DNA from: Episyrphus balteatus
Taxonomy: Eukaryota > Arthropoda > Insecta > Diptera > Syrphidae
Assembly (NCBI RefSeq): GCF_945859705.1
Contig: NC_079136.1
Location: 77,686,867 to 77,750,866 of the forward strand
Reading direction: 5' to 3'
Length of the DNA: 64,000 nucleotides
The position numbers and the translations under genes are program-made. Of this stretch, positions 24,001-32,800 are shown piece after piece. Numbering within the stretch: the first letter of the stretch is position 1; each line of letters begins with the position of its first letter. Under the pieces are notes generated by a model. It was not told the DNA's origin and did not search any database. It saw nothing but the letters and a program-made list of their open reading frames with translations.

Positions 24001-24410
24001 TAATTTTGCTATAGTGTTTTTAAGTTTCATGTTAAGAAGTATCATTTTTGTTTCAAATTTTTTGCAGTGCTTCTATTAATTTTGAGCCAAACATTGCAAA
24101 CCAGATGTCTTAAAGAAGTATTGCACTGTCCTGATTGTTGTGCCAATATGGCCAAATATTGCCAAATAGGTAGGCAATGCTATTTTTAGAACACAAAATT
24201 ATACAAAAACATATTTTACAAAGAACTCATTTTGTTTGGCAATATTTGCCTTATGTATGTGTATATTAATAATTAAATGTAATGTCGCTTTTATTTTTTG
24301 AGAAAATCGGAAATAACAAAAACTTTTTTTGGGAAAGGGATGAAATCAGTGTTTAAACGCCCTATTAATATTTTTTATTTTCTGTTGTTGTCCATTTACC
24401 ACTACACAAT
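21053..24410. other. gene-free interval with dispersed repeat copies
   Basis: Two related relics share phrases such as AATGGCCAA and end in TTACGCATACGCC-CAGTGTACAAATATT: one spans about 21610-21905; the other begins near 24060 and appears to resume after the MITE at 24411-24863, ending near 25035. No protein-coding gene is supported; the 23546-23821 minus-strand frame has no recognisable family. Confidence 0.4.
21356..21363 (+). promoter_or_regulatory. isolated TATA-box-like sequence
   Basis: TATAAAAG is followed about 30 bp downstream by an initiator-like TTCATC in locally less AT-rich sequence. No gene follows within several kilobases, so this may be chance, a relic, or the start of an unrecognised non-coding transcript. 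Confidence 0.2.
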
Positions 24411-24863
24411 GGGCAGGTTCAGAAACGTTAGGGACTAAATATTAAGGTGATTTCTCGGTCTCTGATTGGTCAGCTGTCAAAAAGAATCCTTCCAATTTAG
24501 GTAATTTTATTGGAAAGCTGACTGGAAAGTTAGGCAAGAAATTTTTCCCTAAAAATTTAGGAAAGTTTTTTTTGTCAACATGACAGCAGATTGTTTTTAT
24601 TTAAAGAATTAATTTAGCAAAATTAAATTTATTTGTGTGAAAAACAACTAAAATGTGCATTATCGGTTATAATTAATTTTATTTATTCATTACAGTTAAG
24701 TGAAATTTGGTGTCTTACCCATGCGACCGGTAAAATTCTTAAATAAATTTCGAAAGTTGACAATAGCATCACATCCAAACTAATTTAGTCAATTTACTCA
24801 AATTTCCGTTCAGAAATTGACGTTGCCTAAATATCTAGTCCCTAATATTTCCTGAACGTGCCC
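24411..24863. mobile_element. MITE with GGGCAGGTTCAG ends
   Basis: Terminal inverted repeats of about 35 bp: GGGCAGGTTCAGAAACGTTA at left and GGGCACGTTCAGGAAATATTA (complement) at right, sharing a following TAGGGACTA block. Flanked by AAT on both sides. About 453 bp, no coding capacity. It appears to interrupt an older repeat (see 21053-24410). Confidence 0.7.
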
Positions 24864-25301
24864 AATGATGTATTCCGGAAAAAATTAATTTATCGAACTT
24901 ATTTTCAGAATTTTTTAGGTATACTGTTTAATTTGAGAATCAATTCGAAGTAGCAATCAAGTTTACTAAAACTGTAAAGTACTTTTATCACAAAAACAAA
25001 AAAAATTACGTATACACCGCAGTGTACAAATATTAAATAAAATAAATATTTAAAACTTTGGTGCTTGCATTAAAAAAAAAAAGTTTCTAAAGTTAAATTA
25101 AAACAATTAACTTTAAATTCAAAACGGATTTGCAAGCCATTTGAAATATAGTGAATATTTTATTTGTATTACACTTTTCTTTAAACTTTTTTTGTATTCA
25201 ATTCAGAATTGACTAATTTTTGCCTTCCTTCATCCTCTTAAGCCTACGCAAATTGAGCTAAATTTTAGCTCCCATACAAAATTATAACAAAATATTATAT
25301 A

Positions 25302-25438
25302 AGCTACGTTCCTTTGGAAATATTTATCTACTTTTTAGTACTTAAAGCAGCTTTGAACTACTTTTTCAGTATAGCAAAGTAGTTCAAAGTAGTTTTAAGT
25401 ACTAAAAAGTAGATAAATATTTCCAAAGGAACGCAGCT
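25302..25438. mobile_element. 137-bp hairpin MITE
   Basis: AGCTACGTTCCTTTGG at the left end pairs with CCAAAGGAACGCAGCT at the right end. The complementarity runs almost to the centre through GTAGTTCAAAG and its complement. Confidence 0.75.
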
Positions 25439-25547
25439 ATAGCTGAGCTATACCTACATAATTTATTAGATACATTTTCTATCTGTCATAATTTTGCGGA
25501 AGAAAAATAAGTCAACAAAAACGCAGATCTGTGTATTAAGCTTTATG

Positions 25548-25680
25548 CAGGATAATGCACGATCGCTGCGCTGTATCCATATCCAATATTCAGGTTATGT
25601 CTTGGCCTGCTTATAGCCCTGATCTGAATCCAATCGATCACATTTAGGACGAATTAAAAATGTGAGTCTGGGCAGCCGTT
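25548..25680 (+). pseudogene. Tc1-like transposase relic
   Basis: The plus strand encodes Q-D-N-A followed, after a frameshift, by W-P-A-Y-S-P-D-L-N-P-I-D-H-I and D-E-L-K, the third catalytic-acid region of Tc1-family DD34E transposases. The usual L-W-D has a stop where Trp stood (TAG). Only about 45 codons survive, so this is dead and very short. Confidence 0.8.
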
Positions 25681-25727
25681 GTTGTTAAAATTCCTTTATT
25701 TATCGACGTACATCCCTGTACACGATG

Positions 25728-27514
25728 CACAGTGTGGCCAATCACGAATCTAGCTGGACAAAATTAATAACTCGCGTTTAATCGACTTTTTTTCTCAACA
25801 GTTTTAAACAAATGAATGTGAATAGATAAAATTCTATAAAAAAGAAAGATTTTTTAAAAAGAAATCTATAATTTCTGCAAAAAGTGGGTCAAAATAGTGA
25901 TGAAGAAAATGCATTTTTGATTATGTTTCCGTAAACATATTCTATGATTGGATATACTTAATTATTTAAAAAAACGCTTGAAAAATCTCAATAAATAAAA
26001 ACTCTATTGCTATTCACGAAAAAAGAGAGGCAGAATAATTAGGTTTTATTAAGAAATAGAACTTTTACACACGTTTTTGCCAGGTGACATACATGATTTA
26101 TTTTCTCAATATCATGCTTTAAATTAAAATGTTAGCAATGATTTTAATTAAATATGCTTCACAATCATAAAAAATGGCATCACCTTTAAAAATATCTGCA
26201 GATAATTTAAAAAAGTAACTCCTTTTTGTGCGATGCAAACTTGAAACATAAGGGCCTATTAAAAACAGCTGTGTTTATATTACCTTCGATGTTTTTCAAG
26301 CTAATAATTCTCTAAATTTCTTCGTGACCCTATTTCTGGCCTTTTACACTTGCTTGCTTTTTGCATTGAACTTGTTTAAGATGTTCCGACAGAAAAGCAT
26401 CATTCATCAATGATAATGCCTCATTAGATTGAAAATTCCAGTGGTCTAGTGGTTCCAGAGGATCAGAACTTAATCTTTTATACATTTTGATCCTTCACTC
26501 AAAGAACATTTCTATAAATCCTTTCCGGTATTATTGGAATATGCTTTTTAAATTTTGCGGAGAGCGATTCTAATGATTTTAACTATTTTCTAATGGATAG
26601 GTGCACTTAGGAGACTTTTAACCTTCCGTTTGTTATTTTTTTTCCGTTTTTTTAGTTTTTAAAAATTCTTTTCTACTTTTGTTTCACTATCTACTGTTTT
26701 TGTTTATGTAGTTATCACATAATATTGGTCAAGCAAAATGAAATTCATGTTTAAAGAGTGGTCCAAAGTGTCTTCCACCTTTTTTGTCTTTTTTCGCTTA
26801 ACTTGAAGCACAAAACTTTTATATATGTTTTTAATTTTTATTTATTGTCAAAAATGTTCCAAAAATGATACCTGCTCATTAAAAGATCAAAAAAACTGTC
26901 TTTTCGATCTTATTTGGCAGTTTTGACACATTTTTCGAAAATTTGTTTTTTTGAAAATCTTGACTTCATTTTGAAAAGTGAAAAAAGTTGTATAGCGGTC
27001 GAGAAAACGCGAGACATGTAACTAGCTAATCTTAATGACAACACTCCACCAAACACTAATTAATTAATTTCAGACCGGAAAAATGCGGAAAAATTAACTT
27101 TACCTCTATTTGAAAAACAAAGATATTTTTTTTTGCACTTCCTAGCCTTCATACAGAATTTATTTTTTTTTAAATAGTTGCAATGGTAATTAATAAATAA
27201 AAATTATAATACCTTACCCCCAAATGTAGATTAACAATTAAAAAAAACAATTACAACAAAAAAACTACCACAGCGTTTTTAGTCGTCAACCAAACTCAAG
27301 CGAAAAATAGAATACTTTGTATTATCTCCATCCAACTGTTGACAAGAACCAACTTTCAAGCTTAGCTTACGATAATCCGAGATGAAAACAAAAAAACCAA
27401 ACATGAATTACAGTTACCCATTGTATTGAGAAGCTCTGCTCATGATTTAAAATCATGTGGCTAAACTTTTTTTTTCTATTTTGTCCAGTCAGATTGGCGA
27501 ATTACCACACTGTG
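25728..27514. mobile_element. Transib-like element with RSS-like ends, 5-bp duplication CGATG
   Basis: Both ends begin CACAGTGTGG and the 1787-bp element is flanked by CGATG (25723-25727 and 27515-27519). CACAGTG-type termini with 5-bp GC-containing duplications are diagnostic of Transib, the transposon superfamily related to RAG1. At each end the heptamer CACAGTG is followed by exactly 23 nt and then ACAAAAT, mirroring the V(D)J heptamer-23-nonamer signal. I see no transposase of the expected size (about 700 aa), so it is non-autonomous or heavily decayed. Confidence 0.85.
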
Positions 27515-27689
27515 CGATGGGCGCAACGGTAGTATGAAACTCAATCGTCAAAGCTGTGTATTAAAAGTATTTAAAGTACATACTCAAAGATAAGTTACCT
27601 TGGGTAAGCTTTGTCCATAAACCACTCCTTTTTTATAGTTTTTGGTGAGTTTAAAGTTTTTTCAAATATTTTGGGAGGAAAAACATCAT

Positions 27690-28030
27690 ACACGTTTTGT
27701 AGAGAAACCGAAAACCCAAAATCCTGAAAATCCAAAATCCAGAAAACCCAAAATTAAGAAAATCAAAAATCTCGAAAGCCCATTATCCCGATAAACCCAA
27801 ATTTCCCGAAAAAAATTGTATAGAATTTTTCGGGATTCGGGATCTCGATTTCGAAAAATAATCCTTACCTATTGTAAGGGTTTAAAAGCATAAAAAACAA
27901 TATTACTTTATAGTTCCGTTAGTTTCTCTTTAAACACGATTTCAAGTTCTTATTGAGGTTTGAAAGAGATTTTTTACTTTTTCTGTTTTATTTTCGGGGA
28001 TTTCGGGTTTTCAGGATTTCGGGATAAACT
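27690..28030. repeat. low-complexity CCCGAAAA/CCAAAATCC repeat tract
   Basis: A run of short degenerate units (AAACCCAAAATCC, AAAATCC, GAAAACCC) at 27705-27815, then complementary CGGGATTTCGGGTTTTCAGG-like units near 27830 and 28000-28025. Together they form an imperfect inverted low-complexity structure. Confidence 0.5.
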
Positions 28031-28611
28031 AAAATAAGCATGAGCTTACATGGGCTAATGCAAAAATGGCACGTGCGTGTGGGCATATGAATATGGTTTG
28101 ATCAACATTTTTTAAGGCTCTCAGGATTGAATATAAACAACATAGAGTCAAGGGGGACATCAGAGTAAATTTAGTTTTTACTTATTAAAAAGATTGATGG
28201 ACGAATTAAAAAAAAATATTTTAGAAATATTTTTGTGTTTTTCCCTCAGTGTAGATTGAATGCATTATTTTTTAATTTTTATATTATAAACAATAAGCTT
28301 TAAAAACCATTTCTTTCTTGCGAAAAAAAAAAACAAGAAAGTCGAGTCGAGATCATATAGTTTTTGTGAATTAAAACATCTTTTAATATCAAAAGTTATC
28401 ATTGTCTTGAATATTGTTGTTTAGGTTTATAAGTAATGTTTTATTTTTCAGTTGAATGAAGGCGTGTTTCGCTGCATAAAGCTTTTTTCAATAATTTTAT
28501 AGTTTTATTTGACTAAAATTAATTCTACCCTCATATATTTAGTTTATTATACAAAATAACCAATATCAGTTGTTTTTCATATATCTTGTAATTTATTTTG
28601 ATAACCATAAA

Positions 28612-29222
28612 TGAATCATTTATTTGCAAAACATGATAAGTCCATGATTTTAAAATTTTCAGGAGAAGAAAAAAACGTTCTATTTTCTTTTAATATGCGT
28701 AGAAAAATTTATAAAAAATATATTCTGTAGAACTCTTGCCTAGCTACAAAATACCGTTTCGTTTTTAATTTTTGGATCGATAGCTCAAAAGATAAAAAAT
28801 AAAAACGCTTTTGGACTTATCATACTTTGAAAATAAACGGATGTGAAATTAGTTTTTAAATGGATATGCAATTTTGCTTTTAGCTCCAATCTATCAAACA
28901 ATTGTATTTGAGAATAAAATACAATGTCCGGACTGCTTATTTAACTTTAAAGTAGCTTTAAACTTAAGATTTTCAGCCATTAATCTAATATACCATTTAC
29001 ACAAAAAGAAGCTGTAGTTTATTTTCAAAAGATGATAAGTCCGGGACTTATTCTGTTTTTGATACTAAAAAAATATTTCGCGTAGCTGTAAAATCGGATA
29101 TAGATGGAGTAGATACTTCATATTTTAAAGACAGACGTGGTTATCCCTGGAGTACAAATTTAGTCAAAAAAACGAATTTTGAAAAAAAGTGGACTTATCA
29201 TGTTTTGCAAATAAATGATTCA
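28612..29222. repeat. alternating inverted copies of a motif of about 25-30 bp
   Basis: The motif ATTTGCAAAACATGATAAGTCC occurs at 28612-28644 (+). Diverged forms follow near 28813-28841 (-) and 29021-29050 (+), and a near-exact complement at 29190-29222 (-). The outer pair is a 33-bp inverted repeat (one mismatch or fewer by eye); the inner pair is nested inside it. No coding capacity. Confidence 0.7.
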
Positions 29223-29231
29223 AATATAAAC

Positions 29232-29822
29232 CAGGATTGTAAAAAGTCATTTTTTTAATGCATTTGCTTTCCATTACAAATTTAAAAAAAATATTTATTG
29301 CAAATAAAAAAACTTTGCGTTAAAAAAAATGTTACTGCAACTGAAAAATATTAGCTCGTAAGTAAAATTTGTATTGCAAATAAAATTATTTTGCATACAA
29401 AAAATGTATTAACACTTTTCTGCATTTAAAAAATATTCAATGCAAAATGTGTGCATTAATTATTTTTTTTAATATTCGTCGATTTGCTTACAATTTTGGA
29501 GATTTGACCATACATTAGCTATTTCAACCATAATATTGAACCTTTATATGCAATAATTTTTTTTTATGCTAAATATTTTTATTCGCAATAAAAATCTGTT
29601 TTCAATGCAAAAATTTTTCAGTTGCAATAAAATTTTTTTAATGAAAAATTTTTGTGTTTCCAATAAATTTTTTTTTAATGCAAATATTTTTCAGATGCAA
29701 TACAAATTTTTTTGTATGCAATAAAATATTTTTTTTTTAATGCAAAACTTTTTTATTTGCAATAAATATTTTTTTTTTAATTTCAAATGCTTTTTGTTTC
29801 AATTGATATTTTTACAATCCTG
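29232..29822. mobile_element. non-autonomous hAT-like element, 8-bp duplication ATATAAAC
   Basis: Ends CAGGATTGTAAAAA and its complement, flanked by identical octamers ATATAAAC (29224-29231 and 29823-29830). The interior is an array of degenerate TTTTAATGCAAAAATTTTT / TTGCAATAAA units in both orientations. Confidence 0.85.
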
Positions 29823-29834
29823 ATATAAACAATA

Positions 29835-29893
29835 GGTGTGCTTTTAATTACGACCGGGCTTAACTAGACAAAAAAAAACGAAGTCAAGGCTAA
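29835..29893. mobile_element. left fragment of MITE X, split by a later insertion
   Basis: AGGTGTGCTTTTAATTACGACC-GGCTTAACTAGACAAAA matches the left end of the intact MITE X copy at 30545. It stops in GGCTAA at 29893, where the 29894-31594 element begins. Its continuation, GCAATTTACATGC, resumes after 31597. Confidence 0.75.
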
Positions 29894-30161
29894 CGGCCAT
29901 ATTATTCAGTCTGGATTTAGTTTGGATTAAAGTTAATTTTAAATCCAATCGCTCAAATTCAAATTTCATAAATCCAAGGATTTAATTTTTTGTTCTTATT
30001 TAAGGTATAACTGCAATCTGCAAGGGCTCTTTTTTGCAAATAGTGAGAAATTTACTAAAGTAAAAAATTGGTTTTTCTTTCTAGGATCATGGGATTTTGA
30101 AAAAAAAATTACAAAAATTGTTTTTGAAACTAAAAAACAAGCTTTTCTGCATTAAGGCTTA

Positions 30162-30390
30162 CGGCCATATTATTCACTAGTTTAAAAAATACATCTGGGT
30201 GTAAAATTGTCAAATGTCAAAAATAAATCCAAATCCAAAATAGTTATCCCGATTTTCACTATGAAAATAGTTAAAAAATAGTTAAAAATGATTATTTTTT
30301 TCTCTGTTTGATAGTGATTTGGATTTATTTTTGACATTTCAATTTCTTTACATCCAGATGTATTTTTTAAACTAGTGTATAATATGGCCG
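30162..30390. mobile_element. TTA-flanked hairpin MITE (CGGCCATATTATTCACTAG ends)
   Basis: A 229-bp near-palindrome with ends CGGCCATATTATTCACTAG, flanked by TTA at 30159-30161 and 30391-30393. It is the same family as the 29894-31594 element around it. The minus-strand open frame over it is a palindrome by-product. Confidence 0.85.
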
Positions 30391-30394
30391 TTAA

Positions 30395-30530
30395 CCACAC
30401 CGAAGGGTACATGTGGTAGCGATATGGGTAATTGTATGAACAAAATTCCAAACTGGAACATCAAAATTCAGCTGTGGAAATTTTTTCATACAATTACCCG
30501 TACCGCTACCGCATGTACCCTTCGGTGTGG
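30395..30530. mobile_element. 136-bp hairpin element
   Basis: CCACACCGAAGGGTACATG at left pairs with CATGTACCCTTCGGTGTGG at right. Inner arms GGGTAATTGTATGAA and TTCATACAATTACCC extend the stem. Confidence 0.75.
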
Positions 30531-30544
30531 CAAAGACTATATTA

Positions 30545-30990
30545 GGTGTGTTTTTTATTACCACCGGTCTTAACTGGACAACAAAAACGCAGTCGGGGCT
30601 AAGCAATTTACATGTTAAATGCAACAACACTTTAGCCCCTTGGGCTTAGTTGTTTAGCCCGGAGAATTCTCTGGGCTTAACTTTTTCAACAGATTTAAAT
30701 CTGTGCTACCAAATTAACTTGTTCGTAAATTGTTTAGAATTTGTTTAAAAACATCAAAATTGATGTTTGGAATGACAATTATTATTTTAAATATTTATTT
30801 AATAGTTAGCTAAACTTTTTTTCTTCAAAAACACACAAGAAACCCCAAAAGCGAAAAATATGACAACTTTAAATTTTTTTGTGTCAGCTGATTTCGGAAC
30901 ATTTAATATGCAGTGCTGCCAATTTTTCTCGCTAAGCCCCGAGGCGTTTTTTTTAACCAGTTAAGACCGGTGGTAATAAAAAACATACCT
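30545..30990. mobile_element. MITE X, intact copy
   Basis: Ends AGGTGTGTTTTTTATTACCACC and the complement AGGTATGTTTTTTATTACCACC, followed by a shared GGTCTTAACTGG block. About 446 bp, no coding capacity. Confidence 0.8.
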
Positions 30991-31597
30991 ATGTATTGTT
31001 TTTTTATTTTGGGGTTGAAAAAACTTTCAAAATGTCAAAAATGAGTTTGAAAATTTTCACTTTTTGGCTTTTTGCAAAAAGTGCTCGATGATGTTTTACC
31101 TTTAAGATTATAACTGAGTGAAAATTTTAAAACTCATTTTGTGCCGACCACAAGATTAAAAATAATGATGAAGAAAGCTTATTTTTTAGTTCAATAAACA
31201 ATTTTTGTAGCTTTTTCCAAAACAAATAGCGCTAGAAAGAAATAAAAATGTTTCCTTTGTAAATTTCCCACTTTTTCACTTTTTAGGTCATTGTTTATGG
31301 CTTTATTCACTCAAAATGTGATTATTCAATAAATTTTTTATAATTGGCATTTTTTATCTTTATTTTTCCTTTTCAAAATACTTGACATAACAATCGAATA
31401 CTGTAAAAATGAATTTTACATCTGAATTTATAGTTAAACAAACCTCCAGAGAGCAGTTTAAATTTAGCAAGATTGGATTTAAAAAATAGGATTAAAGATT
31501 GGATTTAAGTAGTGAATATTATTAATTTGGGTTTATTTTTTTGATTTAAATTTCTTACATCCAGATGTATTTTTAAACTAGTGAAATATGGCCGTAA

Positions 31598-31660
31598 GCA
31601 ATTTACATGCTATATACAACAACATCTTAGCCCTCTTATGGGAGAAAAATCTGCATGCTG
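31598..31660. mobile_element. right continuation of split MITE X copy 1
   Basis: GCAATTTACATGC-ATA-ACAACA-C-TTAGCCC follows the TAA at 31595-31597 and matches the intact copy at 30603-30640. This shows that 29894-31594 inserted into a pre-existing MITE X. Confidence 0.65.
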
Positions 31661-31743
31661 CGCAGATCTGCATCATGCCTCTATTTCTAAATTTCATGCC
31701 AAGTTTCATTGCAGCCACAACAAGAAACAACAAAAATAGAAAA

Positions 31744-31981
31744 TAGGGTAGAGTTGCCTATTTGCGGCCGTCTCCAGTTACCGGCCACCTTTCGGAAAAT
31801 CGTTATAACTAGGGATTTCGTAGGGTTTATTCCAAAATTCTGCTCTTATGCTGTTTTCTTATATGTTAGAACAGCATGCTAGTGAAAATTTGGAATAAAC
31901 CATACGAAATCCCTAGTTATAACAATTTTCCGAAAGGTGGCCGGTAACTGGAGACAGCCACAAATAGGCAACTCTACCCTA
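31744..31981. mobile_element. 238-bp near-perfect hairpin element
   Basis: Arms begin TAGGGTAGAGTTGCCTATTTG and match the right arm almost base for base through GGTGGCCGG and ACTAGGGATTTCGTA. Loop near 31855-31870. The arms are recent-looking, with few differences. Confidence 0.85.
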
Positions 31982-32152
31982 CTTGCTATTTGGCATTACT
32001 GGCAGTTGACACAATCTATCATTCAAAAATTCAAATAATGTTTGTTTTGATTTTCGTAAAATGAAAGAACTAATGAATTTATAAAAAAAAACATAACCAT
32101 CTTGTTTTGTTTTATAAATTCAATTATTTCTTCCATTTTAACCGCTTAAGCA

Positions 32153-32300
32153 GCTGGTACGCTGTTCGAGCTAAATTTTAGCCGAGATAAAATTCCCATA
32201 CAAGTTATCGATAATTTGTATGGGATCCATTTTAGCTCGGATAAAATTTTTCGATAATTTGTATGGGAGCTAAAATTTAGCGCGAGCAGCGTACCATCAG
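32153..32300. mobile_element. 148-bp hairpin element
   Basis: CTGGTACGCTG-TCGAGCTAAAT at left pairs with ATTTAGC-CGAGCAGCGTACCAT-AG at right. The TTCGATAATTTGTATGGG blocks form the inner stem. It lies about 440 bp upstream of the Nf1 start codon. Confidence 0.75.
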
Positions 32301-32740
32301 GCTTTATAATACATTTTTATCATTTTCTTACAAAAAAAAAATAATAATAAATATCAAGGTTATCAATTTTTTTGACAGAAATCGGCATCAATAATTTAAA
32401 AAGTGATGCACATGTATTTGGGGTGCAGCGATGCGTGCAGATGTCTTGGCACTTATTTGCACTTGTCTACTTTTAACAGCATCTACATGCGACACAGTTG
32501 GTATATCTAATTTGGTTTTTCTCATACACCAACATTTCAACAATAATCATTGACACAAACCAAATTCAGCAGCCGCTGTAAAACTACTGTCAAATTATAA
32601 AATATCCCCATTTAAACCGCAGCCAACTTCACAGAGTGAAAATTTCTATTACAAGTTGTGCGTCAAAAGTGTAATGCGGAGCAATTTTTTGCAAAAAAAT
32701 GCAATAAAACCAACGAAATAATTCATAAAAACATTATACA
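32301..32740 (+). promoter_or_regulatory. Nf1: Nf1 upstream region and 5'UTR
   Basis: Sequence between the last hairpin MITE and the Nf1 start. The ATG sits in ATACAATGG, a good fly start context. The transcription start is not evident; I see no TATA box at the expected distance. Confidence 0.4.
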
Positions 32741-32800
32741 ATGGCTACTCAAAAGCCCGGTGAGTGGGCAAACTCATTACTTGCACGTTTTGAAGATCAG
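32741..32800 (+). CDS. Nf1: Nf1 exon 1
   Basis: Encodes residues 1-20, beginning M-A-T-Q-K-P-G-E-W and ending A-R-F-E-D-Q, which matches the neurofibromin N-terminus (Trp and R-F-D/E-x-Q conserved). Donor GTAAGC, phase 0. Confidence 0.9.

Larger units (their letters stand above)
29894..31594. mobile_element. TAA-flanked PIF/Harbinger-like MITE carrying internal insertions
   Basis: Terminal inverted repeats CGGCCATATTATTCAG and complement of CATATTTCACTAG-type right end. Flanked by TAA at 29891-29893 and 31595-31597. It sits inside MITE X copy 1 and itself hosts a same-family MITE (30162-30390), a short hairpin (30395-30530) and MITE X copy 2 (30545-30990). Confidence 0.75.

Noticed and set aside
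23881..28255. Matching TACACTCAGAGAAAAACAC and GTGTTTTTCCCTCAGTGTA phrases 4.4 kb apart as ends of one large transposon
   Set aside because: The similarity is short and such CACTGAG-AAAAA phrases are common; the enclosed elements are independently bounded and no target duplication is visible.
30182..30630. Two overlapping minus-strand frames of 79-89 codons
   Set aside because: They span hairpin MITEs (30162-30390 and 30395-30530) and the start of MITE X.
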